From assembly GCA_944384235.1 (NCBI GenBank), contig CALWSP010000002.1, positions 57,592-121,591 of the forward strand: a stretch of 64,000 nucleotides of DNA, written 5' to 3'. Origin of the DNA: an uncultured Clostridia bacterium. Lineage in GTDB: Bacteria > Bacillota > Clostridia > Lachnospirales > CAG-274. The stretch's first letter is position 1. Every line of letters begins with the position of its first letter. Below the pieces are notes generated by a model that was not told where the DNA came from, did no database searches, and saw only the letters and a program-made list of their open reading frames with translations. The position numbers were made by a program, and so were the translations under genes. This document shows positions 1 through 8,797 of the stretch, piece after piece.

Positions 1-2601
1 ATGAATATGAATAAAATGACTCAAAAATCTTTAGAGGCTATTCAGTTAGCTCAAACTTTAGCTGTTGAAAACAGCAACCAACAAATTGACCAGCAACACC
101 TTTTATACAGCTTGATTTCACAAGACGGTGGAATTTGTGCTGAGCTTTTAATTAAAATGGGTATAGACATTGGAAGCTTTGGTTTAAGTGTTAAAAGGGA
201 GATTGACAACTTGCCAAAGGTGTCTTCTAGTGGCAGAGAGCAGGGAAAGGTGTATGTTTCAAGCGAATTTGACAGAGCTATTGCTGAGGCTGAAAAAGTT
301 GCAGGAAATATGAAAGATGAGTATACATCTGTTGAACACCTTATGCTTGGTTTAATGGCTGTTCCTAATTATAGTTTGAAAAACATTTTTAAAACTTTTA
401 ACATTGACAAAGACAGGTTTTTAAATGCTTTAAAGTCTTTAAGGGGCAACCAAAGGGTTACTAGCGACAACCCAGAGTCAACTTACGATGTTTTAAACAA
501 ATATGGCCAAGACCTTGTTGGGTTAGCTGAGAAAGGAAAGCTTGACCCAGTAATTGGCAGAGATAGCGAGATTAGAAACGTTATTAGAATTTTGTCTAGA
601 AAGACTAAAAACAACCCTGTTCTTATTGGTGAACCAGGTGTTGGAAAAACTGCTATTGCAGAGGGTTTGGCTTTAAGAATTGTTAAAGGTGACGTTCCTG
701 ACAACATTAAAGATAGAAGAATTTTTTCTCTTGATATGGGTGCATTAATTGCAGGTGCTAAGTATCAAGGCGAGTTTGAAGAAAGATTAAAGGCTGTTTT
801 ACAAGAGGTTAAAAAGTCTGAAGGCAAAATTATTATGTTTATTGACGAGCTTCACACTATTGTTGGAGCTGGCAAGGGACAAGGTGCTATGGACGCTGGA
901 AACCTTTTAAAGCCTATGCTTGCTAGAGGCGAGTTACATTGTATTGGAGCTACTACATTAAATGAATATAGGCAGTATATTGAAAAAGATGCTGCTCTTG
1001 AAAGAAGATTTCAACCAGTTATGGTTGACGAGCCTACTGTTGAGGACACAATATCTATTTTAAGAGGTTTAAAAGAAAGGTATGAAGTGTATCACGGGGT
1101 TAAAATTCAAGACCAAGCATTAATAGCAGCTGCTACTTTATCTAACAGATACATTACTGACAGATTTTTGCCAGACAAGGCCATTGACCTTGTTGACGAG
1201 GCTTGTGCAACAATTAAGACAGAAATGAATTCTATGCCTACTGAGCTTGACGAAATATCTAGAAAGATTATGCAGTGTGAAATTGAGGAGGCTGCTCTTA
1301 AAAAAGAGGACGACAAGTTGTCTAAAGAGCAACTAAGCAATGTTCAAAAAGAGCTTGCTGAACTTAGAAGCGATTTTAAAGAAATGAAAGCTCAATGGGA
1401 AAATGAAATGTCTGACATTAACAAAGTTCAAGACCTTAGAAAACAAATTGAAGATGTTAACAAGCAGATTGAAATTTACGAGAGAGAATACAATTTAGAT
1501 GAAGTGGCTAAGTTAAGATATGGCAAGTTGCCTGAACTTCAAAAACAACTTGAAGAAGAAGAGGGCAAGAGCGAAACTCAAAGACAAAACAAAATTTTAA
1601 GGGACAAGGTTACAGAAGAAGAAATTGCTAAAATTGTTGGCAGATGGACTGGCATACCTGTGTCTAAACTAGTTGAGGGAGAAAGACAGAAGTTATTAAC
1701 TCTTGACAAAATTTTACACAACAGAGTTATTGGCCAAGACGAGGCAGTTGAAAAAGTTTGCGAGGCTATTATTCGTTCAAGAGCTGGAATTCAAGACCCT
1801 AACAGACCTATTGGTTCGTTTTTATTCCTTGGACCTACTGGTGTTGGAAAAACTGAGCTTGCTAAGGCTTTAGCTGAAGCATTGTTTGACGACGAGAAAA
1901 ACATTGTTAGAATTGATATGTCTGAGTATATGGAAAAATACAGTGTGTCAAGGCTTATTGGTGCACCTCCTGGATATGTAGGATATGAAGAAGGTGGACA
2001 GCTTACAGAGGCAGTTAGAAGAAAGCCATATTCAGTTGTTTTATTTGACGAAGTTGAAAAAGCTCACCCTGATGTGTTTAATGTTTTATTGCAGGTTCTT
2101 GACGATGGTAGAATTACTGACTCTCAAGGCAGAACAGTTGACTTTAAAAACACTATTATTATTTTAACATCTAACTTAGGTTCTAGCTACATTCTTGAAG
2201 GAATTCAAGAGGACAACACTATTAGCGAAGAAGCTAAGGCTGAAGTTAGCAACTTATTAAAAACTAGCTTTAGACCAGAGTTTCTAAACAGACTTGATGA
2301 AATTGTGTTTTACAAGCCTCTTGCTAAGGCTGAAATTGGTTCTATTGTTGAACTTATGATTAAAGACTTAAACAAGAGAATAGCTCACAAGCAAATATCT
2401 ATTGAAGTTTCTGAAGCTGCTAAGCAATTTATTATAGACAGTGGTTACGACCCAATTTATGGTGCAAGACCTCTTAGAAGGTTTATTCAGTCAAAAGTTG
2501 AAACATTAGTTGGTAAAATGATTATTGCTAACGATATTGATGTAGACAGTGTTATTGAAATTGACTATGAAAACGGCGGTTTAGTAGCTAAAATTAAATA
2601 A
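1..2601 (+). CDS. clpB: ATP-dependent disaggregase chaperone ClpB
   Basis: Hsp100 disaggregase that, with DnaK, pulls polypeptides out of aggregates through a hexameric AAA+ ring in the cytoplasm. The 866-residue length matches the family. Visible in order: a double Clp-N domain (about residues 1-145), AAA-1 with Walker A GEPGVGKT at 210-217 and a Walker B FIDELH, the long charged coiled-coil middle domain (about 400-530) that separates ClpB from ClpA/ClpC, and AAA-2 with GPTGVGKT at 611-618 followed by the GYVGYEEGG pore loop. The C-terminal D2-small domain ends normally. The gene starts on the first base of the window, so its promoter and any HrcA/CtsR operator are out of view; the N-terminal [10 protein letters not shown] looks like a genuine ClpB start. 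Identification is secure. Confidence 0.97.
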   Translation: MNMNKMTQKSLEAIQLAQTLAVENSNQQIDQQHLLYSLISQDGGICAELLIKMGIDIGSFGLSVKREIDNLPKVSSSGREQGKVYVSSEFDRAIAEAEKVAGNMKDEYTSVEHLMLGLMAVPNYSLKNIFKTFNIDKDRFLNALKSLRGNQRVTSDNPESTYDVLNKYGQDLVGLAEKGKLDPVIGRDSEIRNVIRILSRKTKNNPVLIGEPGVGKTAIAEGLALRIVKGDVPDNIKDRRIFSLDMGALIAGAKYQGEFEERLKAVLQEVKKSEGKIIMFIDELHTIVGAGKGQGAMDAGNLLKPMLARGELHCIGATTLNEYRQYIEKDAALERRFQPVMVDEPTVEDTISILRGLKERYEVYHGVKIQDQALIAAATLSNRYITDRFLPDKAIDLVDEACATIKTEMNSMPTELDEISRKIMQCEIEEAALKKEDDKLSKEQLSNVQKELAELRSDFKEMKAQWENEMSDINKVQDLRKQIEDVNKQIEIYEREYNLDEVAKLRYGKLPELQKQLEEEEGKSETQRQNKILRDKVTEEEIAKIVGRWTGIPVSKLVEGERQKLLTLDKILHNRVIGQDEAVEKVCEAIIRSRAGIQDPNRPIGSFLFLGPTGVGKTELAKALAEALFDDEKNIVRIDMSEYMEKYSVSRLIGAPPGYVGYEEGGQLTEAVRRKPYSVVLFDEVEKAHPDVFNVLLQVLDDGRITDSQGRTVDFKNTIIILTSNLGSSYILEGIQEDNTISEEAKAEVSNLLKTSFRPEFLNRLDEIVFYKPLAKAEIGSIVELMIKDLNKRIAHKQISIEVSEAAKQFIIDSGYDPIYGARPLRRFIQSKVETLVGKMIIANDIDVDSVIEIDYENGGLVAKIK

Positions 2602-2603
2602 AA

Positions 2604-2633
2604 AAAAGCCTAGATTTTATCTAGGCTTTTTTT
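2604..2633. terminator. Bidirectional intrinsic terminator between clpB and dacF
   Basis: An 8-bp GC-containing stem (AGCCTAGA / TCTAGGCT at 2607-2614 and 2620-2627) is flanked by an A-run on the left and a T-run on the right. It can therefore stop transcription of both convergent genes. The dacF stop codon lies at its right edge. Confidence 0.9.
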
Positions 2634-3777
2634 ATTTTAAAAATGAATATATTAAAGAAGAAAGGTTTTTGAAAAAGTTTGCTTTTTCTACATCTTTTTG
2701 GGCTATTAAGTTTGCCCTAGCTATTTCGTTGCCATTTGTGAAGTAGATTACCTCTCCAACTTTATCACCTTTTTTTACTGGTGCTTTTATATTTTCTAAA
2801 AGTTCTATTTTATAATTTATTTCTGAGTTATTTTCTTTTGGCGTTACTACATTAATTTGGCTGGCAACAACAGCTTTTACGCTATCTTCCATACCTTTTT
2901 GGATATTTACTTCTCCAGCAACTTCATTTTCTTTTAGACCTTGTTGCAATTTATAATTAGCAAAGCCATAGTCTAAAAGTTTCATTGTTGTTTGAAACCT
3001 TATTTTTGGGTCGGGAGCAGCCATTACAACTGCTATAAGTTCCATATTATCTCTTTTTGCAGTGCCTGAAAGGCAATAAAGAGCTTTTCCTGTTGAGCCA
3101 GTTTTTAAACCTGTTGCATCTGGATACCATTTTATTAGTTTATTTGTGTTTGTTAGGCCAAATTCGCTTTCGCCTTTAGATGTTTTATGAGTTATTGTAT
3201 CTTGCCAAGTTGTGGTATATTGTTTTATATCAGGATATTTTGTTATTAATTCTCTACTCATAAGAGCAATGTCTTTTGCGCTCATTTTATGTCCTTCTGC
3301 GTCAAGACCACAAGCGTTTACAAAAGTTGTGTTTTTCATACCAAGTTGTTTTGCTTTTTCATTCATTAAATTTACAAAGTTTTCTTCGCTACCACCAATA
3401 TGCTCTGCCATTGCAACGGCTGCGTCATTTGCAGAGGCGATTGCAATGGATTTTGTTAAAGTTTGAACGCTTTGTTGTTCATTTGGTTCAAGGAAAATTT
3501 GTGAACCACCCATACTAGATGCGTGTTCTGAAACTGTGACCATATCTTCCCATTTGATTTTTCCACTTGCTACACTATCATAAATTATTAAAAGTGTCAT
3601 TATTTTTGTTACACTAGCTGGTGGCAGAGGTTCTTCAGAGTTATTTTCTGAAAGTATTACACCTGTTGACGCCTCCATAAGTATATAGGATTTTGCGTCA
3701 ATTTGCGGTGGCTCGGCAAAAACTGTTGATGACAAGGTTAGAATTAAAATTAAAGTTACAGCTAATTTTTTAAGCAT
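2632..3777 (-). CDS. dacF: D-alanyl-D-alanine carboxypeptidase (peptidase S11, DacF type)
   Basis: Low-molecular-weight penicillin-binding protein that trims the terminal D-Ala from peptidoglycan stem peptides outside the membrane. An N-terminal signal peptide of about 21 residues ends in VFA. The three S11 motifs are present: SVTK (S55, K58), SAN (115-117) and KTG in GLKTGST near residue 228. A C-terminal beta-rich PBP5_C domain follows, then a short hydrophobic/amphipathic tail that may hold it on the membrane. The length of 381 residues is usual. A perfect AAGGAGG precedes the start. It stands alone on the minus strand, converging on clpB. In Bacillus the name dacF is tied to sporulation; that role is not shown here, so the symbol reflects sequence type only. 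Confidence 0.92.
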   Translation of the reverse strand: MLKKLAVTLILILTLSSTVFAEPPQIDAKSYILMEASTGVILSENNSEEPLPPASVTKIMTLLIIYDSVASGKIKWEDMVTVSEHASSMGGSQIFLEPNEQQSVQTLTKSIAIASANDAAVAMAEHIGGSEENFVNLMNEKAKQLGMKNTTFVNACGLDAEGHKMSAKDIALMSRELITKYPDIKQYTTTWQDTITHKTSKGESEFGLTNTNKLIKWYPDATGLKTGSTGKALYCLSGTAKRDNMELIAVVMAAPDPKIRFQTTMKLLDYGFANYKLQQGLKENEVAGEVNIQKGMEDSVKAVVASQINVVTPKENNSEINYKIELLENIKAPVKKGDKVGEVIYFTNGNEIARANLIAQKDVEKANFFKNLSSLIYSFLK

Positions 3778-3832
3778 AAAAAAATACCTCCTTTTAGGAG
3801 ATATTTTCTTCGTTTTTATTAAAATTATTCAT

Positions 3833-4498
3833 TTAAAGAACATAAAAAATTACAGACAAGAAGTGGCTAATGCTTCCTAGAACTATAAAGATGTGGAAAA
3901 TTGAGTGGGCATATTTTCTTTTGAAGCTAAAAATTACAGCCCCAACAGTGTAAAGAACTCCACTTAAGACTAAAAGGAAGATGCCTGTTGGCTCTAGGTT
4001 TGCAAAAAGATATTTATAGAACAAAATTATTGTCCAGCCCATACCTATGTAACATATCATAGAGAAAGCTTTTGTTTTTTCTAAGTCTATTGCTGTAAGT
4101 GTTGTTGCTAGAGCAACTAAGCCCCATTCAATTACAAAAATTAGCCAGCAAACAAATGTGCTTTCTTCTCTTATTGTGCAAAAGATAAAAGGCATATAAG
4201 AGCCAGCTATCATAAAGTAAATTGTGCAGTGGTCTATAACTTGGAGAACTTTTTTAGCTGTTCCACTTCTTAAGCTGTGATATATGCTTGAAATTGTGTA
4301 GAGGGTTAGCATTGTTACGCCATAGATACAAGAGGCAACAACACCCCAAGGGTTTTTATGTAGGGCCGCAACTATTATGCACATAACAAGGGCGAAAATG
4401 GAAAAAGCTCCACCAACGATATGGCTAACCATATGAAATATTTCTTCGCCTTTTGTGTAGGCAGGAAGTTGCCTATCTGCTAGTTTTATTCTTTGCAA
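3833..4498 (-). CDS. trhA: Hemolysin III / PAQR-family membrane protein
   Basis: Integral membrane protein of 221 residues with about seven hydrophobic segments. It carries the family's conserved histidines and polar motifs: SHIVGGAFS near the N-terminus, SSIYHS, DHCTIYFMIAGSYMPF and a C-terminal HSIFHIFIVLGSISHF. Family members are related to eukaryotic progestin/adipoQ receptors and bind a metal; the bacterial TrhA name comes from a role in membrane homeostasis, and haemolysin activity is rarely demonstrated. The start is a TTG at 4498-4496 preceded by AGGTGA. The gene lies just downstream of the ftsZ terminator hairpin, so it is probably separate from the division genes. Confidence 0.88.
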   Translation of the reverse strand: MQRIKLADRQLPAYTKGEEIFHMVSHIVGGAFSIFALVMCIIVAALHKNPWGVVASCIYGVTMLTLYTISSIYHSLRSGTAKKVLQVIDHCTIYFMIAGSYMPFIFCTIREESTFVCWLIFVIEWGLVALATTLTAIDLEKTKAFSMICYIGMGWTIILFYKYLFANLEPTGIFLLVLSGVLYTVGAVIFSFKRKYAHSIFHIFIVLGSISHFLSVIFYVL

Positions 4499-4511
4499 AA
4501 AAAATCACCTC

Positions 4512-4541
4512 AAAAAAATGGGGCTATAAAAAATAGCCCCT
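4512..4541 (-). terminator. Intrinsic terminator after ftsZ (minus strand)
   Basis: The perfect inverted repeat GGGGCTA / TAGCCCC (4520-4526 and 4534-4540) has a 7-nt loop. On the minus strand it is followed by seven T residues (4519 downward). It sits directly after the ftsZ stop and before the TTG start of the hemolysin III gene. Confidence 0.88.
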
Positions 4542-4558
4542 AAATTTTATTATTTTTA

Positions 4559-5749
4559 TTATTTATTTCTCATAAATCTTGGAATACTAATGTCCTCATC
4601 TTCGTAGTTTCTATTATAGCCATTGTTATTATAGTTATTATACTCTCTTTGAGGTTGATATTGAGAGTTAGAATTTTGCTGAGGGTTATTGTTTCTTGAA
4701 GAAGAAACAATTGAGGACATAGAGTTATTATCTATGCGATTATTATCGTTATTAAAGCTATTTTGTGCTGAAGTTTGGTTTTCATTTTCTGAAGACAAAC
4801 CAGTAGCGATAATTGTGACTTTAACTTTATCTCCCATATTATCATCTACAACTGTACCGAAGATGAACTCTGCATCTGGGTCAATGCTATTAGAGATTAA
4901 GCCAGCTGCTTCGTTTACTTCAATAAGGTTAAGGCTTGGACCACTAGTGAAGTTTAAGATAACATTCTTAGCGCCCTTAATTGAAGTTTCAATAAGTGGA
5001 GAGTCAATAGCAAGCCTTGCAGCTTCAATTACATTATTTGCCTCACCAATACCAAAGTGAGCAAGGCCTTGGTTTGTTATTACTGTGCATACATCGGCAA
5101 AGTCAACGTTAATTTCACCTGGTTTTGTGATAAGGTCAGAAATTCCAATTACGCCTTGTTTTAAAACATCATCAGCCATTGCATAAGCATCTTGCATTGT
5201 TGTTGTGTTTTCTGCTCTGTCAAGAAGCTTTTGGTTAGGAACAACAATTAATGTGTCAACATATTCTTTTAAGTTTTCAATTCCTTGAAGGGCATTTTTC
5301 ATTCTTTTATTTCCTTCAAACATAAACGGCTTTGTTACAACACCAACTGTTAAGATGTTCATCTCTCTTGCTATTTTTGCAATTACTGGAGCAGCACCTG
5401 TTCCAGTTCCGCCGCCCATACCAGCTGTTATAAAGACCATATTAATTCCTTCAAGAGCTTGCTTTATTTCAGCAGAGCTTTCTTCAGCTGCTCTTTCGCC
5501 AACTTCTGGCCTACCGCCAGCACCTAAACCACCAGTTAACTTTGCACCAAGTTTTACTTTTGTAGTTGCTGGGGATTTTGCAAGAGCTGCGGAGTCTGTG
5601 TTCATAACCATATATGAAATGTTTGGGGAGTTTTTGCCAATCATTCTACCTACGGCATTACCACCGCCACCACCTACGCCAAGAACAGCAATTCTAGCAA
5701 CATCAGCACTAAAATCCTGCTCGTATGATTCATTTACAATATCTATCAT
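4559..5749 (-). CDS. ftsZ: Cell division protein FtsZ
   Basis: Bacterial tubulin GTPase that polymerises into the division ring. The 396-residue protein has the N-terminal GVGGGGGNAV loop, the tubulin signature GGGTGTG (residues 112-118), the T7 loop NVDFAD, a GTPase core to about residue 320, an Asn/Gln/Ser-rich disordered linker of roughly 60 residues, and the conserved C-terminal peptide DISIPRFMRNK that binds partners such as SepF and ZapA. It follows ftsQ on the same strand but has its own promoter in the 175-bp gap. No ftsA lies between them. Identification is certain. Confidence 0.98.
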   Translation of the reverse strand: MIDIVNESYEQDFSADVARIAVLGVGGGGGNAVGRMIGKNSPNISYMVMNTDSAALAKSPATTKVKLGAKLTGGLGAGGRPEVGERAAEESSAEIKQALEGINMVFITAGMGGGTGTGAAPVIAKIAREMNILTVGVVTKPFMFEGNKRMKNALQGIENLKEYVDTLIVVPNQKLLDRAENTTTMQDAYAMADDVLKQGVIGISDLITKPGEINVDFADVCTVITNQGLAHFGIGEANNVIEAARLAIDSPLIETSIKGAKNVILNFTSGPSLNLIEVNEAAGLISNSIDPDAEFIFGTVVDDNMGDKVKVTIIATGLSSENENQTSAQNSFNNDNNRIDNNSMSSIVSSSRNNNPQQNSNSQYQPQREYNNYNNNGYNRNYEDEDISIPRFMRNK

Positions 5750-5818
5750 AAAATTTAGCCTCCTAAACAGAAATATTCATCAAAAAAGTTTTATTACGAG
5801 TTATAACTTATCTATTTT

Positions 5819-5847
5819 ATTTTACATCTTTTTAATACATTTTTCAA
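5819..5847 (-). promoter_or_regulatory. Vegetative promoter for ftsZ
   Basis: Reading the minus strand, TTGAAA (5847-5842) is separated by 17 bp from TAAAAT (5824-5819). This lies about 70 bp upstream of the ftsZ start and within the ftsQ-ftsZ gap, so ftsZ can be expressed independently of ftsQ. It is a consensus match only. Confidence 0.6.
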
Positions 5848-5924
5848 GTATAAAATGTTATTATTTTAAAATTTGTAATATTTATATAAAAAATTATATT
5901 TGTGAATGTGAAAAAACAAATTAT

Positions 5925-6653
5925 TTACTTTAAGTATTTATAAGTTGCTTTATCAGCTGTTAGATTTATTGTTCCTGGAACACTTGTGTCAAAGGTTTTT
6001 AAAACCTCTATTAACATAAGCAACTTTCTGTTTGCATCATCAAAGCTACCAAAGTTTATATCTATATTTCCAGTGTAAAGATGGATATTATTTACATCTG
6101 TTATGTCTACTCTCATTACATTTGAAAGAAGTTCATATTTTTCAAAAAGTTTTGAAAGGTGAACCATTGTTTCAAAAGTTGAAGGGTTTTCTACTTTTAA
6201 AATTTCGCCAACATTTACATTTGTAAATTTTAAACCCTCTACAACAGGCAAGGATTTTGAAATTTCTTTTTGAACATCTAAAACTCTACCTTCGCCGTCT
6301 ATATATAAATAGCTACCTGAGTAGGGAACATAGCCTCTTAGCTTATATTCTTCAATTAGTATTTCCACAGTTTTTGGAAGTATACGGTTTATATTTACAC
6401 TTTTTACATAGTGGTTATTTAGAATTGATTTTTTATTTTTTAGTTTATTAAACAAAAAAACATTATCATTTTCTTTAAATGTTAAAAGGCCTTTAACTTG
6501 TTCTTGCGTTAAAACCTCATTTCCTACAACACGAATTTCACTTATTTTGAAAAAAGGAGTAAAAAACAATGTTATTATTGTTGCAAGTAGTATTAAACAA
6601 AACAAAGCTATTGTGCCAGAGCAACCACAACCTCTATTTTTTCTTTGTTTCAT
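5925..6653 (-). CDS. ftsQ: Cell division protein FtsQ/DivIB
   Basis: Bitopic divisome protein that links FtsB/FtsL with septal wall synthesis. A short basic cytoplasmic N-terminus containing RGCGCSG is followed by one transmembrane helix (about residues 14-35), then an extracellular POTRA domain starting at ISEIRVVGNEVLTQEQV and a beta domain with the FtsQ features ILPKTVEILIEEY and YIDGEGRVL. Its length of 242 residues is normal for Clostridia. It lies upstream of ftsZ on the same strand, the usual division-cluster order, but mur genes are not in view because the adjacent region is divergently transcribed. Confidence 0.93.
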   Translation of the reverse strand: MKQRKNRGCGCSGTIALFCLILLATIITLFFTPFFKISEIRVVGNEVLTQEQVKGLLTFKENDNVFLFNKLKNKKSILNNHYVKSVNINRILPKTVEILIEEYKLRGYVPYSGSYLYIDGEGRVLDVQKEISKSLPVVEGLKFTNVNVGEILKVENPSTFETMVHLSKLFEKYELLSNVMRVDITDVNNIHLYTGNIDINFGSFDDANRKLLMLIEVLKTFDTSVPGTINLTADKATYKYLK

Positions 6654-6733
6654 AAAAATTCTCCTTAATTAAATTATTATATTCATATTTTAATATTTGT
6701 TATTATTAATGTCAATATTGTTTTTGTGAAAAT

Positions 6734-6762
6734 TTGATTACAAAGAAAGATTGTGGTATAAT
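6734..6762 (+). promoter_or_regulatory. Promoter of the YbgC-type thioesterase gene
   Basis: TTGATT (6734-6739), a 17-bp spacer and TATAAT (6757-6762), with a GTGG sequence just before the -10. It lies about 30 bp upstream of the TTG start chosen for the gene. Confidence 0.7.
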
Positions 6763-6793
6763 TAATATATTTTATTTTTTGGAGATGATTTTT

Positions 6794-7204
6794 TTGGATA
6801 ACTACGTTAGATTAGTTCAGTATTATGAAACTGACAAAATGGGAATTGTTCACCATTCAAACTACATTAGGTGGTTTGAAGAAGCTAGAATTTTTTGTAT
6901 GGAAAAGCTTGGATTTTCATACAAAGAGATGGAGGATAGAGGCGTTATGTTGCCTGTTACTGAAGTTAGCAGCAAATACAAAAGCTCAACTAAGTATGGC
7001 GACAAGGTTAAAATTGAAGTTAGAGTTGAAAAAATTAGTTCTGCAATTCTTGAATTTAGCTATGTTATTAAAGACTTTACAAGCGAAGAAGTTAGAGTTT
7101 TAGGAAGCAGTAAGCATTGTTTTGTGGACCTTGATTTTAAACTTGTGAACATTAAAAAAATAATGCCTGATTTTTATGAAAAGTGTAGAAATAGTTACAA
7201 CTAG
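6794..7204 (+). CDS. Acyl-CoA thioesterase, YbgC/FadM hot-dog family
   Basis: Hot-dog-fold thioesterase that hydrolyses acyl-CoA or acyl-ACP thioesters. The N-terminal YYETDKMGIVHHSNYIRWFEEAR matches the family's active-site region, with the catalytic Asp at residue 14. The chosen start is the TTG at 6794, which has GGAG nine bases upstream; it gives 136 residues, the usual family size. An in-frame ATG at 6785 abuts the same GGAG with no spacing, and longer starts add a non-conserved tail. It sits just upstream of the fatty acid regulator and biosynthesis operon with the same orientation but its own promoter. That suggests a role in recycling or releasing acyl chains; the substrate cannot be told from sequence. 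Confidence 0.85.
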   Translation: MDNYVRLVQYYETDKMGIVHHSNYIRWFEEARIFCMEKLGFSYKEMEDRGVMLPVTEVSSKYKSSTKYGDKVKIEVRVEKISSAILEFSYVIKDFTSEEVRVLGSSKHCFVDLDFKLVNIKKIMPDFYEKCRNSYN

Positions 7205-7229
7205 AGTGGGCATTTAACTCTTTATGTTA

Positions 7230-7258
7230 TTGACTTTTTTAAGGGATTAGTATATAAT
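7230..7258 (+). promoter_or_regulatory. Strong vegetative promoter of the fab operon
   Basis: TTGACT (7230-7235), exactly 17 bp, then TATAAT (7253-7258). It lies 50 bp upstream of the MarR-type regulator gene that heads the fatty acid operon. A FabT-like palindrome begins about 13 bp after the -10 element, over the expected transcription start. Confidence 0.85.
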
Positions 7259-7270
7259 TTAAAGGAATAT

Positions 7271-7287
7271 ACTTTGATTATCAAAAT
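7271..7287 (+). promoter_or_regulatory. FabT-like operator palindrome
   Basis: ACTTTGATTATCAAAAT contains the perfect inverted repeat TTTGAT-T-ATCAAA (7273-7285). It agrees at 13 of 17 positions with the FabT box described for Streptococcus pneumoniae (AGTTTGACTGTCAAATT, quoted from memory). Position just downstream of the promoter fits repression by the MarR protein encoded immediately after it. Operator function is inferred. Confidence 0.7.
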
Positions 7288-7307
7288 AATTTTGGAGGCA
7301 TTTGCTT

Positions 7308-7745
7308 ATGGAACATACTATGATTACTTTAAACAAGCTAATAAGTGGTGCCTTTAACGATATATCAAGGAGTGAGTGTCAAGCCATTAAAGAAAGTGGC
7401 TTTTATGATGTGTCTGTAAATGAAACTCACACAGTAGATGCTATTGGTATTTATCTGCCTAAGACAATGTCTAATGTGGCTGAAAAACTTGATATAACTA
7501 TGGGAACTTTAACTATTTCTATTAACAACTTAGTGAAAAAAGGTTATGTAAACAAGGTGAAAAGCGAGCTAGACAAAAGAGTTTTTATGCTCAGTTTAAC
7601 TGAAAAGGGAAAAATGCTTTACAAAGCTCATCAAAAGTTTCATTTTGAACTTGTTAAATCCCTTATTGTTGACCTTTCTGATTACGAGGCCGAAATGTTT
7701 ATTGACGCCTTATCTAGTTTAAACAAGTTCCTTAAAAAAAGGTAG
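7308..7745 (+). CDS. fabT: MarR-family regulator of fatty acid synthesis (FabT-like)
   Basis: A 145-residue winged-helix MarR protein. The recognition region KTMSNVAEKLDITMGTLTISINNLVKKGYV and the wing DKRVFMLSLTEKGK are typical. FabT proteins bind the fab promoter, helped by long-chain acyl-ACP, and repress the operon they head; the same position and a nearby palindrome support that role here. ATG 7308 is preferred because GGAGG lies nine bases upstream; an in-frame TTG at 7302 is too close to it. The function is inferred from context, since MarR sequences alone do not define the ligand. Confidence 0.82.
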   Translation: MEHTMITLNKLISGAFNDISRSECQAIKESGFYDVSVNETHTVDAIGIYLPKTMSNVAEKLDITMGTLTISINNLVKKGYVNKVKSELDKRVFMLSLTEKGKMLYKAHQKFHFELVKSLIVDLSDYEAEMFIDALSSLNKFLKKR

Positions 7746-7775
7746 GCTTTAAAATTTAAGTATAAGGAGATAATT

Positions 7776-8747
7776 ATGACAAATACAGGTATTGTAGCAA
7801 TTGATTGCTATGCACCACAAAGGGTGGTTACAAACGATGAATTAAGTCGTTTTGTGGACACTAACGACGAGTGGATATATTCTAGAACTGGTATTAAAAA
7901 GCGTCATTTATCTATGGGAGAAAATACATCAGATATTTGTGTAGAGGTGGCTAAAAGGCTGATTGAAAAAACTGGAACTAAGCCTGAAGAAATTGACCTT
8001 ATTGTGGTTGGTACTATCAGCCCTGATTATGCTACACCTAGCACTGCTTGTTTAGTTCAAGGGGCTATTGGAGCTTTAAATGCTTTTGCTTTTGATGTTA
8101 GTGCCGCTTGCAGTGGTTTTGTTTATTCCCTTAGTGTGGCTGACAAGTTTATTAAAAGTGGACAATGCAAAAAAGCTATTGTTATTGGGGCTGAAGTTCT
8201 TTCAAAAATTATGGACTGGAAGGACAGAACTACTTGCGTTTTATTTGGAGATGGTGCGGCAGGTGCTTTATTAGCTCCTTGTGAAAATGGTGGCATTTTA
8301 GCTGAAAGCTTAGGTGCTAAAGGCGAAGATGCTTTAAAATTAACTGCTAGTGAAAGAAAAGTTGAAAATATTTTTGTTGAAAAAGACGGCGAAAACAGCA
8401 ATTATCTTCAGATGGACGGCAGAGCTATTTTTAATTTTTCAACTAAGGTAGTTCCTGAAAATGTTAAAGGGCTTATGGATAAATGTGGTGTTAGTGCTGA
8501 TGAAATTAAATATGTTATTCCCCATCAGGCTAATTCAAGAATTATTGATGTAGTGGCTAGAAAGCTTAAAATGCCTGTTGAAAAGTTTTATTTGAATCTT
8601 TCGGAATATGGCAACACTTCTGCTGCAAGTATTCCTCTTGCTCTTGCTGAAATGGATAAAAAAGGGTTGCTTGAAAAAGGCGACAAAATTATAATTGTTG
8701 GATTTGGTGGAGGACTTACTTGGGGTAGTATGCTAATTCAATGGTAA
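7776..8747 (+). CDS. fabH: Beta-ketoacyl-ACP synthase III FabH
   Basis: Initiates type II fatty acid synthesis by condensing acetyl-CoA (or a branched acyl-CoA) with malonyl-ACP. The catalytic triad is visible: Cys112 in SAACSGF, His in IPHQANSRI and Asn in GNTSAASIP. Length 323 is normal. It is the first enzyme gene of the operon, preceded by AAGGAG. Only 50 bp separate its stop from the fabK start, so there is no acpP between them, unlike many Clostridia. Confidence 0.97.
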   Translation: MTNTGIVAIDCYAPQRVVTNDELSRFVDTNDEWIYSRTGIKKRHLSMGENTSDICVEVAKRLIEKTGTKPEEIDLIVVGTISPDYATPSTACLVQGAIGALNAFAFDVSAACSGFVYSLSVADKFIKSGQCKKAIVIGAEVLSKIMDWKDRTTCVLFGDGAAGALLAPCENGGILAESLGAKGEDALKLTASERKVENIFVEKDGENSNYLQMDGRAIFNFSTKVVPENVKGLMDKCGVSADEIKYVIPHQANSRIIDVVARKLKMPVEKFYLNLSEYGNTSAASIPLALAEMDKKGLLEKGDKIIIVGFGGGLTWGSMLIQW

Positions 8748-8797
8748 AAAACTAATTTACTATATAAATGCGGAAAGGTTTTTAAAAGGTGAAAAAA

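Noticed and set aside
5355..5933. Open frame of 192 codons on the plus strand opposite ftsZ and its upstream gap
   Set aside because: It mirrors the ftsZ coding strand, has a low-complexity Pro/Ala-rich translation and no ribosome binding site.
6733..6744. TTTGATTACAAA as a second FabT box before the thioesterase gene
   Set aside because: The arms are one base short of the TTTGAT-T-ATCAAA pattern and it coincides with the -35 region; too weak to call.
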